Origin: Bacteroidota bacterium
GTDB taxonomy: Bacteria; Bacteroidota; Bacteroidia; Chitinophagales; Saprospiraceae
Direction: 5' to 3'
DNA: 37,154 nucleotides
Assembly (NCBI GenBank): GCA_019136675.1
Contig: JAGVTV010000026.1
Coordinates: forward strand, 1 to 37,154
The position numbers and the translations under genes were made by a program. Below the pieces are notes generated by a model. It made no database searches and was not told where the DNA came from. It saw nothing but the letters and a program-made list of their open reading frames with translations. Every line of letters starts with the position of its first letter. Within the stretch, counting starts at the first letter, position 1. Shown piece after piece: positions 16,785-25,555 of the stretch.

Positions 16785-17462
16785 ACTACCCAGTTCGGTC
16801 AGGTATCCGATAAGAGTTTTGTTGAGGTTAGCAATGGCAAGTCCGATCTGCCAGTTTTGCCGGTTTCTGGGTTCTACGTAGTTTGAAACAGACCGGATCT
16901 GAAGACAGGGTACAGATGCCATCCTGCAGGCGTAAAACAATGCTGCTCCTTCCATGCTTTCCAGGTCGGGATTGTATTTGTTTTTTATAGCTTCGATGGA
17001 GTTGGTGCACCCGGTGACCTTGTTGACTGTCACAGAAGTAACTTGCTTAAGATCGGTGTAAAAGGTATCTGAAGTTATGGGGCTGATCCAACCGTTGTCG
17101 TATATCTCAGAATCTGATTGTGCAAGTCCCATTTCAAAAACATCGGAAAAACTGCAGTCGGCATTTTCGGTGCCCAAATCAGCTACCCTGTCCCTAACTA
17201 CTGAAACAACCTCTCCGGGCAAAATGCTCCTGTCAAAGGTGCCGGCTATGCCAGCCTGAATGACAAGTCCGAACTCATTATTTGCCAATACATTTCCAAG
17301 AGTGTAGGACATGGCCATCATGCCGACACCGCTGATGAGTATGGTCAGGTTGTTTTTATTAAAGTTAAATTTATTATCTGTTATCCTGATACCGGAGTCC
17401 TCAAGATGCCGGATCAATGGCTCTATCTCCAGCCTGGTGGCAGAAACAATCAGAATTTCCAT
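16779..17462 (-). CDS. mqnB: Futalosine hydrolase
   Basis: 227 residues, nucleoside-phosphorylase fold. Hydrolyses futalosine to dehypoxanthinyl futalosine and hypoxanthine in the futalosine route to menaquinone. Motifs: LIVSATRLEIEPL at the N-terminus, ISGVGMMAMSYTLG, QAGIAGTFDRSILPGEVV, LESMEGAALFYACR (ribose-binding Glu-Met-Glu region) and the MqnB-typical IRSVSNYVEPRNRQNW. These last residues separate it from the MTA/SAH nucleosidase group. ATG at 17462 fits the family. No other mqn gene is in the window. Overlaps the convergent DUF3810 gene end by 6 bases. Confidence 0.92.
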   Translation of the reverse strand: MEILIVSATRLEIEPLIRHLEDSGIRITDNKFNFNKNNLTILISGVGMMAMSYTLGNVLANNEFGLVIQAGIAGTFDRSILPGEVVSVVRDRVADLGTENADCSFSDVFEMGLAQSDSEIYDNGWISPITSDTFYTDLKQVTSVTVNKVTGCTNSIEAIKNKYNPDLESMEGAALFYACRMASVPCLQIRSVSNYVEPRNRQNWQIGLAIANLNKTLIGYLTELGSL

Positions 17463-17552
17463 ACGAATGCTGAAAAAACAATATAATCACCCCCCTGAGA
17501 GGGCAGGCAATTGAAATGAGGTGTTTTTACAAGGGAAGAAACAAATACGCTG

Positions 17553-17906
17553 TTACCAGCCCAGATCCTCGTTTTCACCTTTTTTTTCCTGTGATGCTTC
17601 CCACTCAGCCTGCCTTTTTTCGCTTAAGTCATAGTCAAAATCCGGCATCAAATCTTTTTTTACATGATTAATGGTCTCCTGCAACTGAGCCAAAAATCTG
17701 TTAAAATCCTCTTTGTAAAGAAAGATCTTGTGCCGTTCATAGCCGTCAGCATTAAACTTCTTGGTGCTTTCTGTCAGAACGATGTAATAGTCTTCGCCCT
17801 TGGTCTTTCGCACATCAAAAAAATAGGTCCTTCGCTTGCCGGCCTTAACCTTTGCGGTGTAGACACTGTCAAACTTCCCTTTGTCATCGTATTCCACTTT
17901 AAACAA
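17553..17906 (-). CDS. DUF3276 / PUR-domain nucleic-acid-binding protein
   Basis: About 117 residues. A single PUR repeat-type domain (VYTAKVKAGKRRTYFFDVRKTKGEDYYIVLTE) as in Bacteroidota DUF3276 proteins; homologues of PUR-alpha bind single-stranded DNA or RNA. The C-terminal third is acidic and charged (SEKRQAEWEASQEKKGENED). The frame's first codon with start potential is TTG 17906; GTG 17897 is an alternative. No ATG is available, but the promoter 18 bases upstream limits the choice to these two. Nearest neighbours are mqnB (downstream) and the ABC exporter (upstream), each apparently a separate unit. Confidence 0.85.
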   Translation of the reverse strand: MFKVEYDDKGKFDSVYTAKVKAGKRRTYFFDVRKTKGEDYYIVLTESTKKFNADGYERHKIFLYKEDFNRFLAQLQETINHVKKDLMPDFDYDLSEKRQAEWEASQEKKGENEDLGW

Positions 17907-17923
17907 ATTTTGCGTTAACAGGA

Positions 17924-17954
17924 CAAATATATAAAAAGTTTTGAATCAGCCAAA
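17924..17954 (-). promoter_or_regulatory. Promoter of the DUF3276 gene
   Basis: TTTG (17951-17954), 19-base spacer, TATATTTG (17924-17931) on the minus strand, a full consensus match. It starts only 9 bases past the exporter stop, so the gene is expressed independently. Confidence 0.75.
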
Positions 17955-17962
17955 TGTATGCA

Positions 17963-19744
17963 CTAAATTAATTCATGGTGGCTGGTCTGGTGCATGTATA
18001 CATTTTGATAAAAGCCAGGGACGGAAATGAGCTCTTCATGGGTGCCTTCCTGTACTATCCTGCCATCTTCCAGCACAATGATTTTGTCGTAGTCCAGAAG
18101 ATTATTAGCTCTGTGAGAGATGACTATAGTTGTTTTGTCTCCCAGATTGTCCTCGAGGTAGGACATGATGTTTTGTTCTGTGGTGGAGTCCACTGCAGAG
18201 AGGGCATCATCAAGGATGACAATACAAGGATCTTTTATCAATGCCCTTGCAATGGATATTCTTTGCTTTTGGCCTCCTGACAAGGTGACCCCTCTTTCGC
18301 CTACCATGGTGTCAAATCCTGAGGGGAGCCTTTCTATATCTTCATAGACAGAGGCGTAGCCTGCATAACTCTTAATTTCATCTAGTGATGCTTCAGGCTT
18401 GCCAAAAGTAATATTGGCCCTGACCGTATCCGAAAAAAGAAAAACATCCTGAGGCACATACGCCACATTGTCCCTGATCACCTGAATGTTATGCTGCTTT
18501 ATATCTCGCCCGTCAATTTTGATACTGCCTTCGGAGACGTCAAACATCCTTGTCAGAAGATCCCCTATGGTGGTCTTGCCTGAGCCCGTTTTGCCCATGA
18601 CAGCAAGTTTTTGTCCTTTTCTCAGGTGGAAACTAACCTGGTCAAGTGCTCGGATTCCCGTATTGGGGTATACAAATGAAACATTGGAAAACTCTATATC
18701 ACCGGTAATGGAATATCCTTCACTGCAATTTGAGGTGATCTCCGGTTTTTTGTCCAGGAGTTCGTTAATGCGGGCCTGCGACGCTTCGGCTTCCTGCACG
18801 ACAGAGGCTATCCATCCTATGGCTGTGACCGGCCAGGTGAGCATATTGACATACAGGATGAATTCAGCTATGTTTCCGGCTGTAAGTTTGCCTGCATACA
18901 CCTGGTATCCGCCTACGATTACTACCAGGATCGTGGACAAAGCTATAAGCAGCATCATGAGGGGCTGAAAGTAAGCCTCTACTTTGGCCAGACTCAGAGA
19001 CCTTCGTTTGAATTCTTCACTTTGACCGGCAAAATATTCTGCAAACTGATCTTCCTTGACATAGGATTTTACCACCCTGATACCCGAGTACGTTTCCTGG
19101 GTCATGCTTGTCAATACAGAGAGCTGCTGCTGAATTATGGTGCTTTTTTCATTGATGATCTTGCTGACAAAATAAATGGATATGGACAGCAAAGGCAAAG
19201 GCAGCAATGCAAAAAGGGAAAGTGTTGTGTCCACACGAAGCATGGCTATAATTGTAAATATAAACAACGTGACCAGGTTTATACCATACAGAATGCCCGG
19301 ACCGAGGTAATTTCTCACTTTGGAGACATCCTCAGATATTCTTGCCATGATATCACCTGTCTGTGTTTCCCTGTAGAACTTTTGGTCCAGCGTCTGCAGA
19401 TGGCTGTAGATCTCCTTACGCATATCATACTCTATCAGCCGGGACATGACGATGATGGTCTGCCGCATAAAATACATGAGCAGACCTTTGATGATAACAT
19501 AGACGGTGATGATAAGTCCAAAATAGAGAAGACTTCTGTTGAGTTCATCATAGGATATATCAGGATTAGCCTGGGAAGACTGTTTAAATAGCTTAATCTG
19601 ACCATGTACCAGGTCCAGGGCTTCCCGTATCTTTTGAGGTATCAGTATGCCAAAGTAATTGGAACCTGCGACAAATACAATGCCCAGAATAAGGTGCCAC
19701 TTATACTTTACAAAATATCTGTTAAGTGTAAATAAATGCTTCAA
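17963..19744 (-). CDS. ABC exporter, fused membrane and ATPase domains (MsbA-like)
   Basis: 593 residues. N-terminal ABC transmembrane domain with six segments (about 15-33, 73-93, 147-167, 173-193, 259-282 and 292-312), then an ATPase domain: Walker A GKTGSGKTT (384-392), Q loop at 432 (VPQDVFLFS), signature LSGGQ (488-492), Walker B IVILDD (508-513) and H loop His544. All catalytic residues are present, so it is an active half-transporter working as a dimer. Lipid, peptide or drug export cannot be told apart from sequence. The start is TTG 19744 (no ATG nearby). The 107-base gap upstream separates it from the Spy-like gene; no clear -7 box was found there, so they may share a message. Confidence 0.93.
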   Translation of the reverse strand: MKHLFTLNRYFVKYKWHLILGIVFVAGSNYFGILIPQKIREALDLVHGQIKLFKQSSQANPDISYDELNRSLLYFGLIITVYVIIKGLLMYFMRQTIIVMSRLIEYDMRKEIYSHLQTLDQKFYRETQTGDIMARISEDVSKVRNYLGPGILYGINLVTLFIFTIIAMLRVDTTLSLFALLPLPLLSISIYFVSKIINEKSTIIQQQLSVLTSMTQETYSGIRVVKSYVKEDQFAEYFAGQSEEFKRRSLSLAKVEAYFQPLMMLLIALSTILVVIVGGYQVYAGKLTAGNIAEFILYVNMLTWPVTAIGWIASVVQEAEASQARINELLDKKPEITSNCSEGYSITGDIEFSNVSFVYPNTGIRALDQVSFHLRKGQKLAVMGKTGSGKTTIGDLLTRMFDVSEGSIKIDGRDIKQHNIQVIRDNVAYVPQDVFLFSDTVRANITFGKPEASLDEIKSYAGYASVYEDIERLPSGFDTMVGERGVTLSGGQKQRISIARALIKDPCIVILDDALSAVDSTTEQNIMSYLEDNLGDKTTIVISHRANNLLDYDKIIVLEDGRIVQEGTHEELISVPGFYQNVYMHQTSHHELI

Positions 19745-19851
19745 GTACGGAAGGTTTCGGCGTTAATCCTGCCGGAAAATTAACCAAAAGCAATTGAAAA
19801 GGTTGCAGCCGATTGGTTTTCTTTCCTGAATTCGGGCTGATATAGCAGGTT

Positions 19852-20211
19852 TTACTTATCGCTCACCTGGCCTTTTTTCTTGGCTGGCTGGGATTTTAAA
19901 GCCAGCCTTTGATCTACTGAAAGCACATTGCCCACCAATGACATAAACTCGTTTTCCACTTTTGTCATTTCCCGGGAGACCTCTGACTTTTCAGTGTATT
20001 TTTGAAGCACCATTTCGACTCTCCTGTACTTGTTGTCAAAGATAGAGACAAGGTCCGCCTTTTGGCCTTCGGTAAGCTTCAGGTGGTTTCCGTGTTTTAC
20101 AAGGACATTCTGGAGATCCTGAGTCTGATCTTTTATGTAATCAATGTTTTTTTGCCCGTAGGAATACACACCGGCAAACATCAAAAAGAATATTACTGCT
20201 ATCTGCTTCAT
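19852..20211 (-). CDS. Small secreted Spy/CpxP-like helical protein
   Basis: 119 residues. Signal peptide 1-19 (hydrophobic IAVIFFLMFAGVYSYG, cleavage near GQ). The mature protein is predicted all-helical and charged, with two LTxxQ-like repeats: KLTEGQKADL and VLSVDQRLAL. This pattern resembles the Spy/CpxP/LTXXQ periplasmic chaperone group, but similarity is limited and the call is tentative. It has a strong own promoter and lies 107 bases before the ABC exporter and 98 after the AsmA gene. Confidence 0.75.
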   Translation of the reverse strand: MKQIAVIFFLMFAGVYSYGQKNIDYIKDQTQDLQNVLVKHGNHLKLTEGQKADLVSIFDNKYRRVEMVLQKYTEKSEVSREMTKVENEFMSLVGNVLSVDQRLALKSQPAKKKGQVSDK

Positions 20212-20257
20212 TTGTTGAGAATGTTAATTTATGGTTCTCTGCGTTTAAAAATTAATT

Positions 20258-20288
20258 CAAAGTTATGATATTTTAAATACAGTGCAAA
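20258..20288 (-). promoter_or_regulatory. Promoter of the Spy-like gene
   Basis: TTTG (20285-20288), 19-base spacer, TAACTTTG (20258-20265) on the minus strand; a complete consensus. It leaves a leader of about 40 bases before ATG 20211. Confidence 0.7.
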
Positions 20289-20309
20289 TTATTGGCTCTA
20301 TAATTTTGG

Positions 20310-23300
20310 TCAGTTGCCACCCTGGCCTTTACCTTTTTTCTTGAAAGGGTTAAAATCCTTTAGCTTATCCTTTATCTTGTCCACTTCCTCACCAGCCTTT
20401 TTATTGATTACATCTTCTGCCTTTTTCCTGAGCGAGTCCGGAATCACTCCTTTGGTCAGGGTGTCGATTTTTGTGATTACTTCTTCCTTGGCTTTTTGTT
20501 TCAGGGAGTCGATGGCTTTATTTGCCACTTCTTCTGCTTTGCTCTTGACCTTTTCCACCTCCTGGTTGACCCTTTTTGTGATAGTATCCCGCAATTCTGC
20601 TTCTTTTTTCTTTACCACAGCGATGGCGGTGTCCCTTGCGGCATTGATGGCATCCTGGGCAGCTTCACCGGCGGCCTTTTCGAGGGTTGTGCCTTTACCG
20701 GAAAGCGGGGTGATTTTGACCTGGGGGGATGTTATATTGCCGGTAAGTTTTACATTCAGGTATATATTTGGTCCCTGACTGATGTTTACACCGTATTTAG
20801 CGGCTTCCTTTTCCAGCATGGACAAGCCGGATTCACCGGCAGCAGTGACTTTATTCTTTTTTAGCAATTCCCTCGGTATGACAAGATCAATGTTATAGTC
20901 CATGTCCTTGCCAAAGCCGTGTTTTCCGTACATCGAGAGGTCTATGCCCTTGATTGTTTTTTGGAATGTCTTAAGTTCGACAAAGCCGTTGATGATTTCA
21001 AACCAGTTTTTGGTATTGTCGAGTTTGAGTTCTGAAAGATCTGCCAATCCCAGTTTTTCTGAAATCACCTTCATGGGTTTGAATCCCTTGACAGAGCCGC
21101 TCAACGTTTCAAAAAGACCTGAAGCATCAAGGGTCTGAAGTTGAGGACTCATTTCACTGCCGAGTTTGCCTTTCATGACCAATGTGGTGTTGAAGAAGCC
21201 ATTGATGTATTCTGCAACGGGTGCGGCCTTCCTGAGCAGGTCAATCTTTTTAATCGCTTCCGCGAATTTTATCTGGCTCAGGTCCAGTTTTATGGCAAAA
21301 TCAGGATTATTGAGGTCTTTGGTGTTGTATAGCCCCTGCATGGCAATGGTGCCACCCAGGGTGTTGGTCTTCATGTCTCTTATTGCTACTTCCCTGTCCT
21401 TCACTTCCAGCACACCTTCAAAATCACGTAGATTCAGGTTTGTATAGGTAAGGTCCCTGATGCGGGCATCTACTTGCACACGGACCCTCTCAGGCACAGG
21501 AATCACCCCCTTTACAGTATCTGCGGCACTGCCAGTGGTAAGGAATTGGTTTGCATTAAATCTGTCTGACGTAAAAAGAAGGTTTCCGTCCAGCATGCCC
21601 TGATTGAAGAGATAATCGTAGGCATTTGCCAGGGAACCCGAGAGTTTCATGTCACTGCCCTTGACAGAGGTTGACAGGTTTTCCAGTTTGATAGCATTGG
21701 CCGCAAGGTCACCGTGCAAGGCCAGATTTTCCAGCGTATATTTGTCGTAGATTACCTTGTCAGCCTTCAGGTCCAGATGCAAATTTGAGTTTTTGAGCAG
21801 AGCCTCATCCGGTTTTACTTCTGCCTGAGCCGCTTTTGAAGTCGAGGCTGTAGAGGTGCTGTTCCATTCATTGAGGTCTAACAATGAGGATCTGAGTGAT
21901 ATATCTGATGATACTGATTTTTCACTGGAGAAGGCAGCCAGAGGGTTTTTGACCACTGCATTTAGTTTCATGTCGCTCTTGCCCATGGTAATCAGGTCAG
22001 AAGAGATGCCGACTTCAGCAGGTGAAGCGGTTAGCCTTGCTGTGTTTACATGGATAGCCGGCATGCCTTGGGACCTGTAGCGTATAGATGATGCATCTGC
22101 AAAGCCCTTAAACAGAATCGCTGAATAGTTTTCTGCCGTCACATCACTCATCTTAGCCTTAAATTCCAAGTCGCCGTTGATTACTCCTGACAACTCTTCC
22201 ATACCTTCTATTGGGTAGGCTGCCGCGAAGTTTTTCAGGTCTATTTTTCCTTTCAGGTGGCCGTCAAGGTCCTGGTTGCCGGTAAGGTTATTGACCAGAA
22301 GATGGCCTGACATCGGGTCATTTCCTATTTTGAGTCTGAAAGCCGGGATATTAACATTCATGTCCCTGTAATCCGTACGCGAAGCTTTTATCCTCACATC
22401 AGCAAATACATCTTTGATCTCCTGCTGCAGTCCCGGATATTTGGCATAGCCGTTGTCTACTCTGATCTTTATGTCAAACGCCGGGTAAATGCCCTTGACT
22501 CCATTGTAGGTACCCTTAACAAAACCCTCAAATCCTGCTTTTCCGGAGGTTTTTACAGACGCAAAATCTTTTGTATACGCATTGGGAAGTAAAGAAAGCA
22601 GGGATTTAAAACTTTCGGATGCTGTCTTAAAGGTTACATCGGTTTTGATATCGTCACCCTTGAGCTGGAAGCCTCCGTCAGCTGTAAAATCAAGATCGTT
22701 AAGTTTTGCTTTGGCCTGTTTGAATGTATAACTGTCTGCCGGCAGGTCTATGTGGATTGTTGTCTGCAGGTCAGCCACCGCATTGATCAGGTACTTTGTA
22801 CCTTCATATTTGACATCCATTTTGTCAATGTGTGTGGTAGTCACCAGGTCAAAGACATCCTGTGTAAAATCTCCGGAGCCTTCATGATCGACCCCTGAGG
22901 TGCTGACAAACAGGTTGCTTTCGTTGTCCTGATAGGTGATGGCACCGTCTGTTATCCTGTATTTCTCTAGCTCGACCTTGTATGTGGCAGTGTCCGGGCC
23001 TGTGCTTTTGGTGATCAGGTAGTTGGCATGGGTGCTGTCCAGGGATACTATATTTATCACAGGCTGCTCCAGAAACACACTGTTGATGTGTGGTATCCTG
23101 CCGCTGCCCAGTAAGGAGGGAAGGCTGACATCAATAGTGGTTCGTTTTGCTGAATATAACTCAATGCCGTAGAATGTATCCACTCCGACCACGGTAAGGC
23201 TGTCAAGACCGAAACTCACATCCGGAAATGACCTGAAAAAGGAAATGTCCAGAGCTTTAAAATCTACAACGGCATTTACCTGTTCGTTGGCCTTTTTCTT

Positions 23301-23411
23301 GATGTATTCCATGGCTTTTTCCTTGTAAACAAACGGGAGTAGCACACCGGCAATAACCAGACCAAGGACCGCAAAACCTGCATAGGTTAAAATTTTCCTG
23401 ACTGCTTTCAC
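20310..23411 (-). CDS. AsmA-family envelope protein
   Basis: 1033 residues. An N-terminal membrane anchor (about 10-30) is followed by the AsmA N-terminal signature (AVVDFKALDISFFRSFPDVSFGLDSLTV), then long repeated beta-strand regions typical of the bridge-like AsmA/YhdP/TamB lipid-transport superfamily, and an AsmA C-terminal domain near 790-905 (GFGKDMDYNIDLVIP). AsmA-like proteins are thought to move phospholipid between inner and outer membranes. Residues about 905-1033 form an extra charged amphipathic helical tail with K/E/A repeats ending in a lysine/glycine-rich stretch. The start is GTG 23411 (no ATG near). Lies 197 bases after the proline dehydrogenase stop; I see no clean TAnnTTTG promoter there. 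Confidence 0.9.
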   Translation of the reverse strand: MKAVRKILTYAGFAVLGLVIAGVLLPFVYKEKAMEYIKKKANEQVNAVVDFKALDISFFRSFPDVSFGLDSLTVVGVDTFYGIELYSAKRTTIDVSLPSLLGSGRIPHINSVFLEQPVINIVSLDSTHANYLITKSTGPDTATYKVELEKYRITDGAITYQDNESNLFVSTSGVDHEGSGDFTQDVFDLVTTTHIDKMDVKYEGTKYLINAVADLQTTIHIDLPADSYTFKQAKAKLNDLDFTADGGFQLKGDDIKTDVTFKTASESFKSLLSLLPNAYTKDFASVKTSGKAGFEGFVKGTYNGVKGIYPAFDIKIRVDNGYAKYPGLQQEIKDVFADVRIKASRTDYRDMNVNIPAFRLKIGNDPMSGHLLVNNLTGNQDLDGHLKGKIDLKNFAAAYPIEGMEELSGVINGDLEFKAKMSDVTAENYSAILFKGFADASSIRYRSQGMPAIHVNTARLTASPAEVGISSDLITMGKSDMKLNAVVKNPLAAFSSEKSVSSDISLRSSLLDLNEWNSTSTASTSKAAQAEVKPDEALLKNSNLHLDLKADKVIYDKYTLENLALHGDLAANAIKLENLSTSVKGSDMKLSGSLANAYDYLFNQGMLDGNLLFTSDRFNANQFLTTGSAADTVKGVIPVPERVRVQVDARIRDLTYTNLNLRDFEGVLEVKDREVAIRDMKTNTLGGTIAMQGLYNTKDLNNPDFAIKLDLSQIKFAEAIKKIDLLRKAAPVAEYINGFFNTTLVMKGKLGSEMSPQLQTLDASGLFETLSGSVKGFKPMKVISEKLGLADLSELKLDNTKNWFEIINGFVELKTFQKTIKGIDLSMYGKHGFGKDMDYNIDLVIPRELLKKNKVTAAGESGLSMLEKEAAKYGVNISQGPNIYLNVKLTGNITSPQVKITPLSGKGTTLEKAAGEAAQDAINAARDTAIAVVKKKEAELRDTITKRVNQEVEKVKSKAEEVANKAIDSLKQKAKEEVITKIDTLTKGVIPDSLRKKAEDVINKKAGEEVDKIKDKLKDFNPFKKKGKGQGGN

Positions 23412-23608
23412 TTCAATAAAGTTTATAACATTAAAACGATGAGTTTTGTAAAAATGGTTCTTAAAGGGCTAATTTTATGAATGTTTTAAATTTTAGGTTT
23501 CAACCCGGACTTTTACATTGGCCGCAGCAAAAAAGCTTAAACTGTCTGTTTCCATGCTGATAAAACAATCAAAAGCAGCCCCGAGTTTGGTTCTGAACAA
23601 TATGAATG

Positions 23609-24799
23609 TTATAAACCTCTTCTCTTCATTTCTTTGGAGATGAGGGTCAGTTCTCTGCTCATCTCACCGGTTACTGATGTGTTTTCCTCGGTGCGTCGGA
23701 TCAGGTATGGGATTACTTCCCGTATAGGGCCGTAAACCACGTATTTTGAGGCATTGTAACCCGATTTTGCCAGATTGTAGGTGATGTTATCGCTCATGCC
23801 GTACAGTTGGCTAAAAAACAGGTGAGGATGGTCGTGCCGTATACCCTTCTCGTGGATGAGTCTGGCCTGGAGCATATTGCTTTCTGCATTGTGAGAGGCA
23901 CAGCAGGATGCAATGGTTTCATGGTTTTCAATACAATAGGTCAATGCATCGTTGTAAGCCTTGTCAGTGGCAGCTTTGTCAGGATAGATAGGGGAGGGGT
24001 AATCCATTTCCTGAGCCCTTGCCCGCTCCTTGTCCATGTAGGCTCCACGCACCATCTTGGCACCGAAGACTATATTTTTTTCGAGGCAGCGGCGATGGTC
24101 CCTTTGCAAATGTCCCAGTTTTGAGGTGTTGTAGAGTTGATAGGTATTGTAGACAGTAGCCCTGTCCTGATTGTATTTTTCCATCATCTGCATCACCAGC
24201 TCATCTATGGGGTCCTGTAGCCAGCTTTCTTCAGCATCTACATAGAGACTGATACCCAGTTCATGGGCTTTGCTGCATATCTCGTCGACCCTTTCGTACA
24301 GGTGCAGATAGTTCCTTCGCTCACCTTCCGACAGCTCTAAGCCTGCATGCATTTTTTCGAGAATATCATTGTCCACCAGCCCGGTGATCTTTGTGCTCAC
24401 CACAGGCACGGAATTGTTGGAAGCCGCCATTTCCAGGGCACGCAGTATCTCCTGCATGACAGCATCCAGGTCATCCTCGTCACTTTTTCCCTCCGCTCCG
24501 TAATCTAATACGGTATAGACATCGGATTCGTACAGCTTATCAATTGTCTTTTGGCAATCAAGCAGGTTTTCGCCGCCACAAAAATGGTGAAAAATGGTTT
24601 TTCTCACAAAAAACTCAGTAAAAGGGATCCTCAACTTGATGGCATACAAGCCCATCAGGGATCCGACCTTCACAAGCGACTTATTGTTCATAAATCTGAA
24701 CAAAAGGGATGTTTTCCTTAATTCTTTGTCAGATTTGTTTAAAAATGAAATTTCTGTATTGGAAAAATCCAGATTAAACTGAGGGTCAGGGTCTGTCAT
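23609..24799 (-). CDS. Proline dehydrogenase (monofunctional)
   Basis: 396 residues, FAD-dependent oxidation of proline to pyrroline-5-carboxylate, feeding electrons to quinone. Motifs on the (beta/alpha)8 barrel: DAEESWLQDPIDEL, GAKMVRGAYMDKER, the conserved DKAATDKAYNDA, ASHNAES, QLYGMSD and the C-terminal YGPIREVIPYLIRR with the RR pair for substrate carboxylate. No P5C-dehydrogenase domain is fused, and none is in the window. ATG 24799 follows the aroE stop by 15 bases, so it is the last gene of the smc-acpH-aroE operon. Confidence 0.94.
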   Translation of the reverse strand: MTDPDPQFNLDFSNTEISFLNKSDKELRKTSLLFRFMNNKSLVKVGSLMGLYAIKLRIPFTEFFVRKTIFHHFCGGENLLDCQKTIDKLYESDVYTVLDYGAEGKSDEDDLDAVMQEILRALEMAASNNSVPVVSTKITGLVDNDILEKMHAGLELSEGERRNYLHLYERVDEICSKAHELGISLYVDAEESWLQDPIDELVMQMMEKYNQDRATVYNTYQLYNTSKLGHLQRDHRRCLEKNIVFGAKMVRGAYMDKERARAQEMDYPSPIYPDKAATDKAYNDALTYCIENHETIASCCASHNAESNMLQARLIHEKGIRHDHPHLFFSQLYGMSDNITYNLAKSGYNASKYVVYGPIREVIPYLIRRTEENTSVTGEMSRELTLISKEMKRRGL

Positions 24800-24814
24800 T
24801 TGAAATCATTAAAG

Positions 24815-25543
24815 TTAGGGTTTATTCCAGATCTCCCATGCTTTTTCTGCCTGAAAGATCAACATTTCGAAGCCGTTTTTTACTTTACAGCCCCGCATCA
24901 AACCTTCGCTCAAAAATAGGGTATTTTCAGGATTATATATCAGATCAAACAGAAAATAATTTTCGTCCAGTGCTTCATAAGGAATAGGCGGCTTGCTGTT
25001 CGTATGCGGGTACATGCCCAGAGGGGTAGTATTGATGATCAGGTTGTAATTCTTTAGAGCCGTCGCTGTCAGGTCTTTATAGCTGATTCCTTTAGCATTG
25101 TCCCTGCTTACTCTGTCGTACAGAATGCCCAATTCCGCGAGGGCGGCAATGACAGCCATCGAAGATCCGCCGGTGCCCAGTACCAGGGCTTTGCTTACTA
25201 CTGCCTCTCCGATAAAATCCATCAAAGATTTTTTAAATCCATATACGTCGGAGTTATGCCCTGTCATCCTGCCGTCTGAAAAACGTATGACATTGACCGC
25301 ACCTACTGCCTGAGCCGAGGCATCCAGCTCGTCGAGATATGGAATGATCTTTTGCTTGTAAGGAATGGTTACGTTGATGCCGCTAAAGCGAATATCAGCC
25401 ACAAGGGCTGGAAATTCTGAAATGTCGTCAAGGGGATAGGCACTGTATTCGGCATTGACGCCCTCTTTCCTGAATTTTTCATTAAACCAGGACGGTGAAA
25501 ACGAATGTGACAACGGATATCCTATGATGCCGAAATGTCTCAT
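24815..25543 (-). CDS. aroE: Shikimate dehydrogenase
   Basis: 242 residues, slightly short for AroE (about 270 usual). NADPH-dependent reduction of 3-dehydroshikimate to shikimate. Motifs: GYPLSHSFSPSWFN (shikimate-binding Ser), NVTIPYKQ with catalytic Lys63, NVIRFSDG, GHNSDVYGF with Asp99, and the nucleotide-binding VLGTGGSSMAV. NTTPLGMYP and FDLIYNPENT complete the set. It begins 12 bases after the acpH stop and ends 15 before proline dehydrogenase, hence in one operon. All key residues are present; the missing length is in loops and the C-terminal helix. Confidence 0.95.
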   Translation of the reverse strand: MRHFGIIGYPLSHSFSPSWFNEKFRKEGVNAEYSAYPLDDISEFPALVADIRFSGINVTIPYKQKIIPYLDELDASAQAVGAVNVIRFSDGRMTGHNSDVYGFKKSLMDFIGEAVVSKALVLGTGGSSMAVIAALAELGILYDRVSRDNAKGISYKDLTATALKNYNLIINTTPLGMYPHTNSKPPIPYEALDENYFLFDLIYNPENTLFLSEGLMRGCKVKNGFEMLIFQAEKAWEIWNKP

Positions 25544-25555
25544 GAACCGGGTGAT

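Noticed and set aside
19022..19591. 189-codon plus-strand open frame
   Set aside because: Entirely antisense to the ABC exporter's membrane domain; Cys/His/Gln-rich with no domain pattern, so a shadow frame.
19782..19818. AACCAA ... TTGGTT inverted repeat before the ABC exporter
   Set aside because: Only 6 bp with a 25-base loop in A/T-rich DNA; expected by chance.
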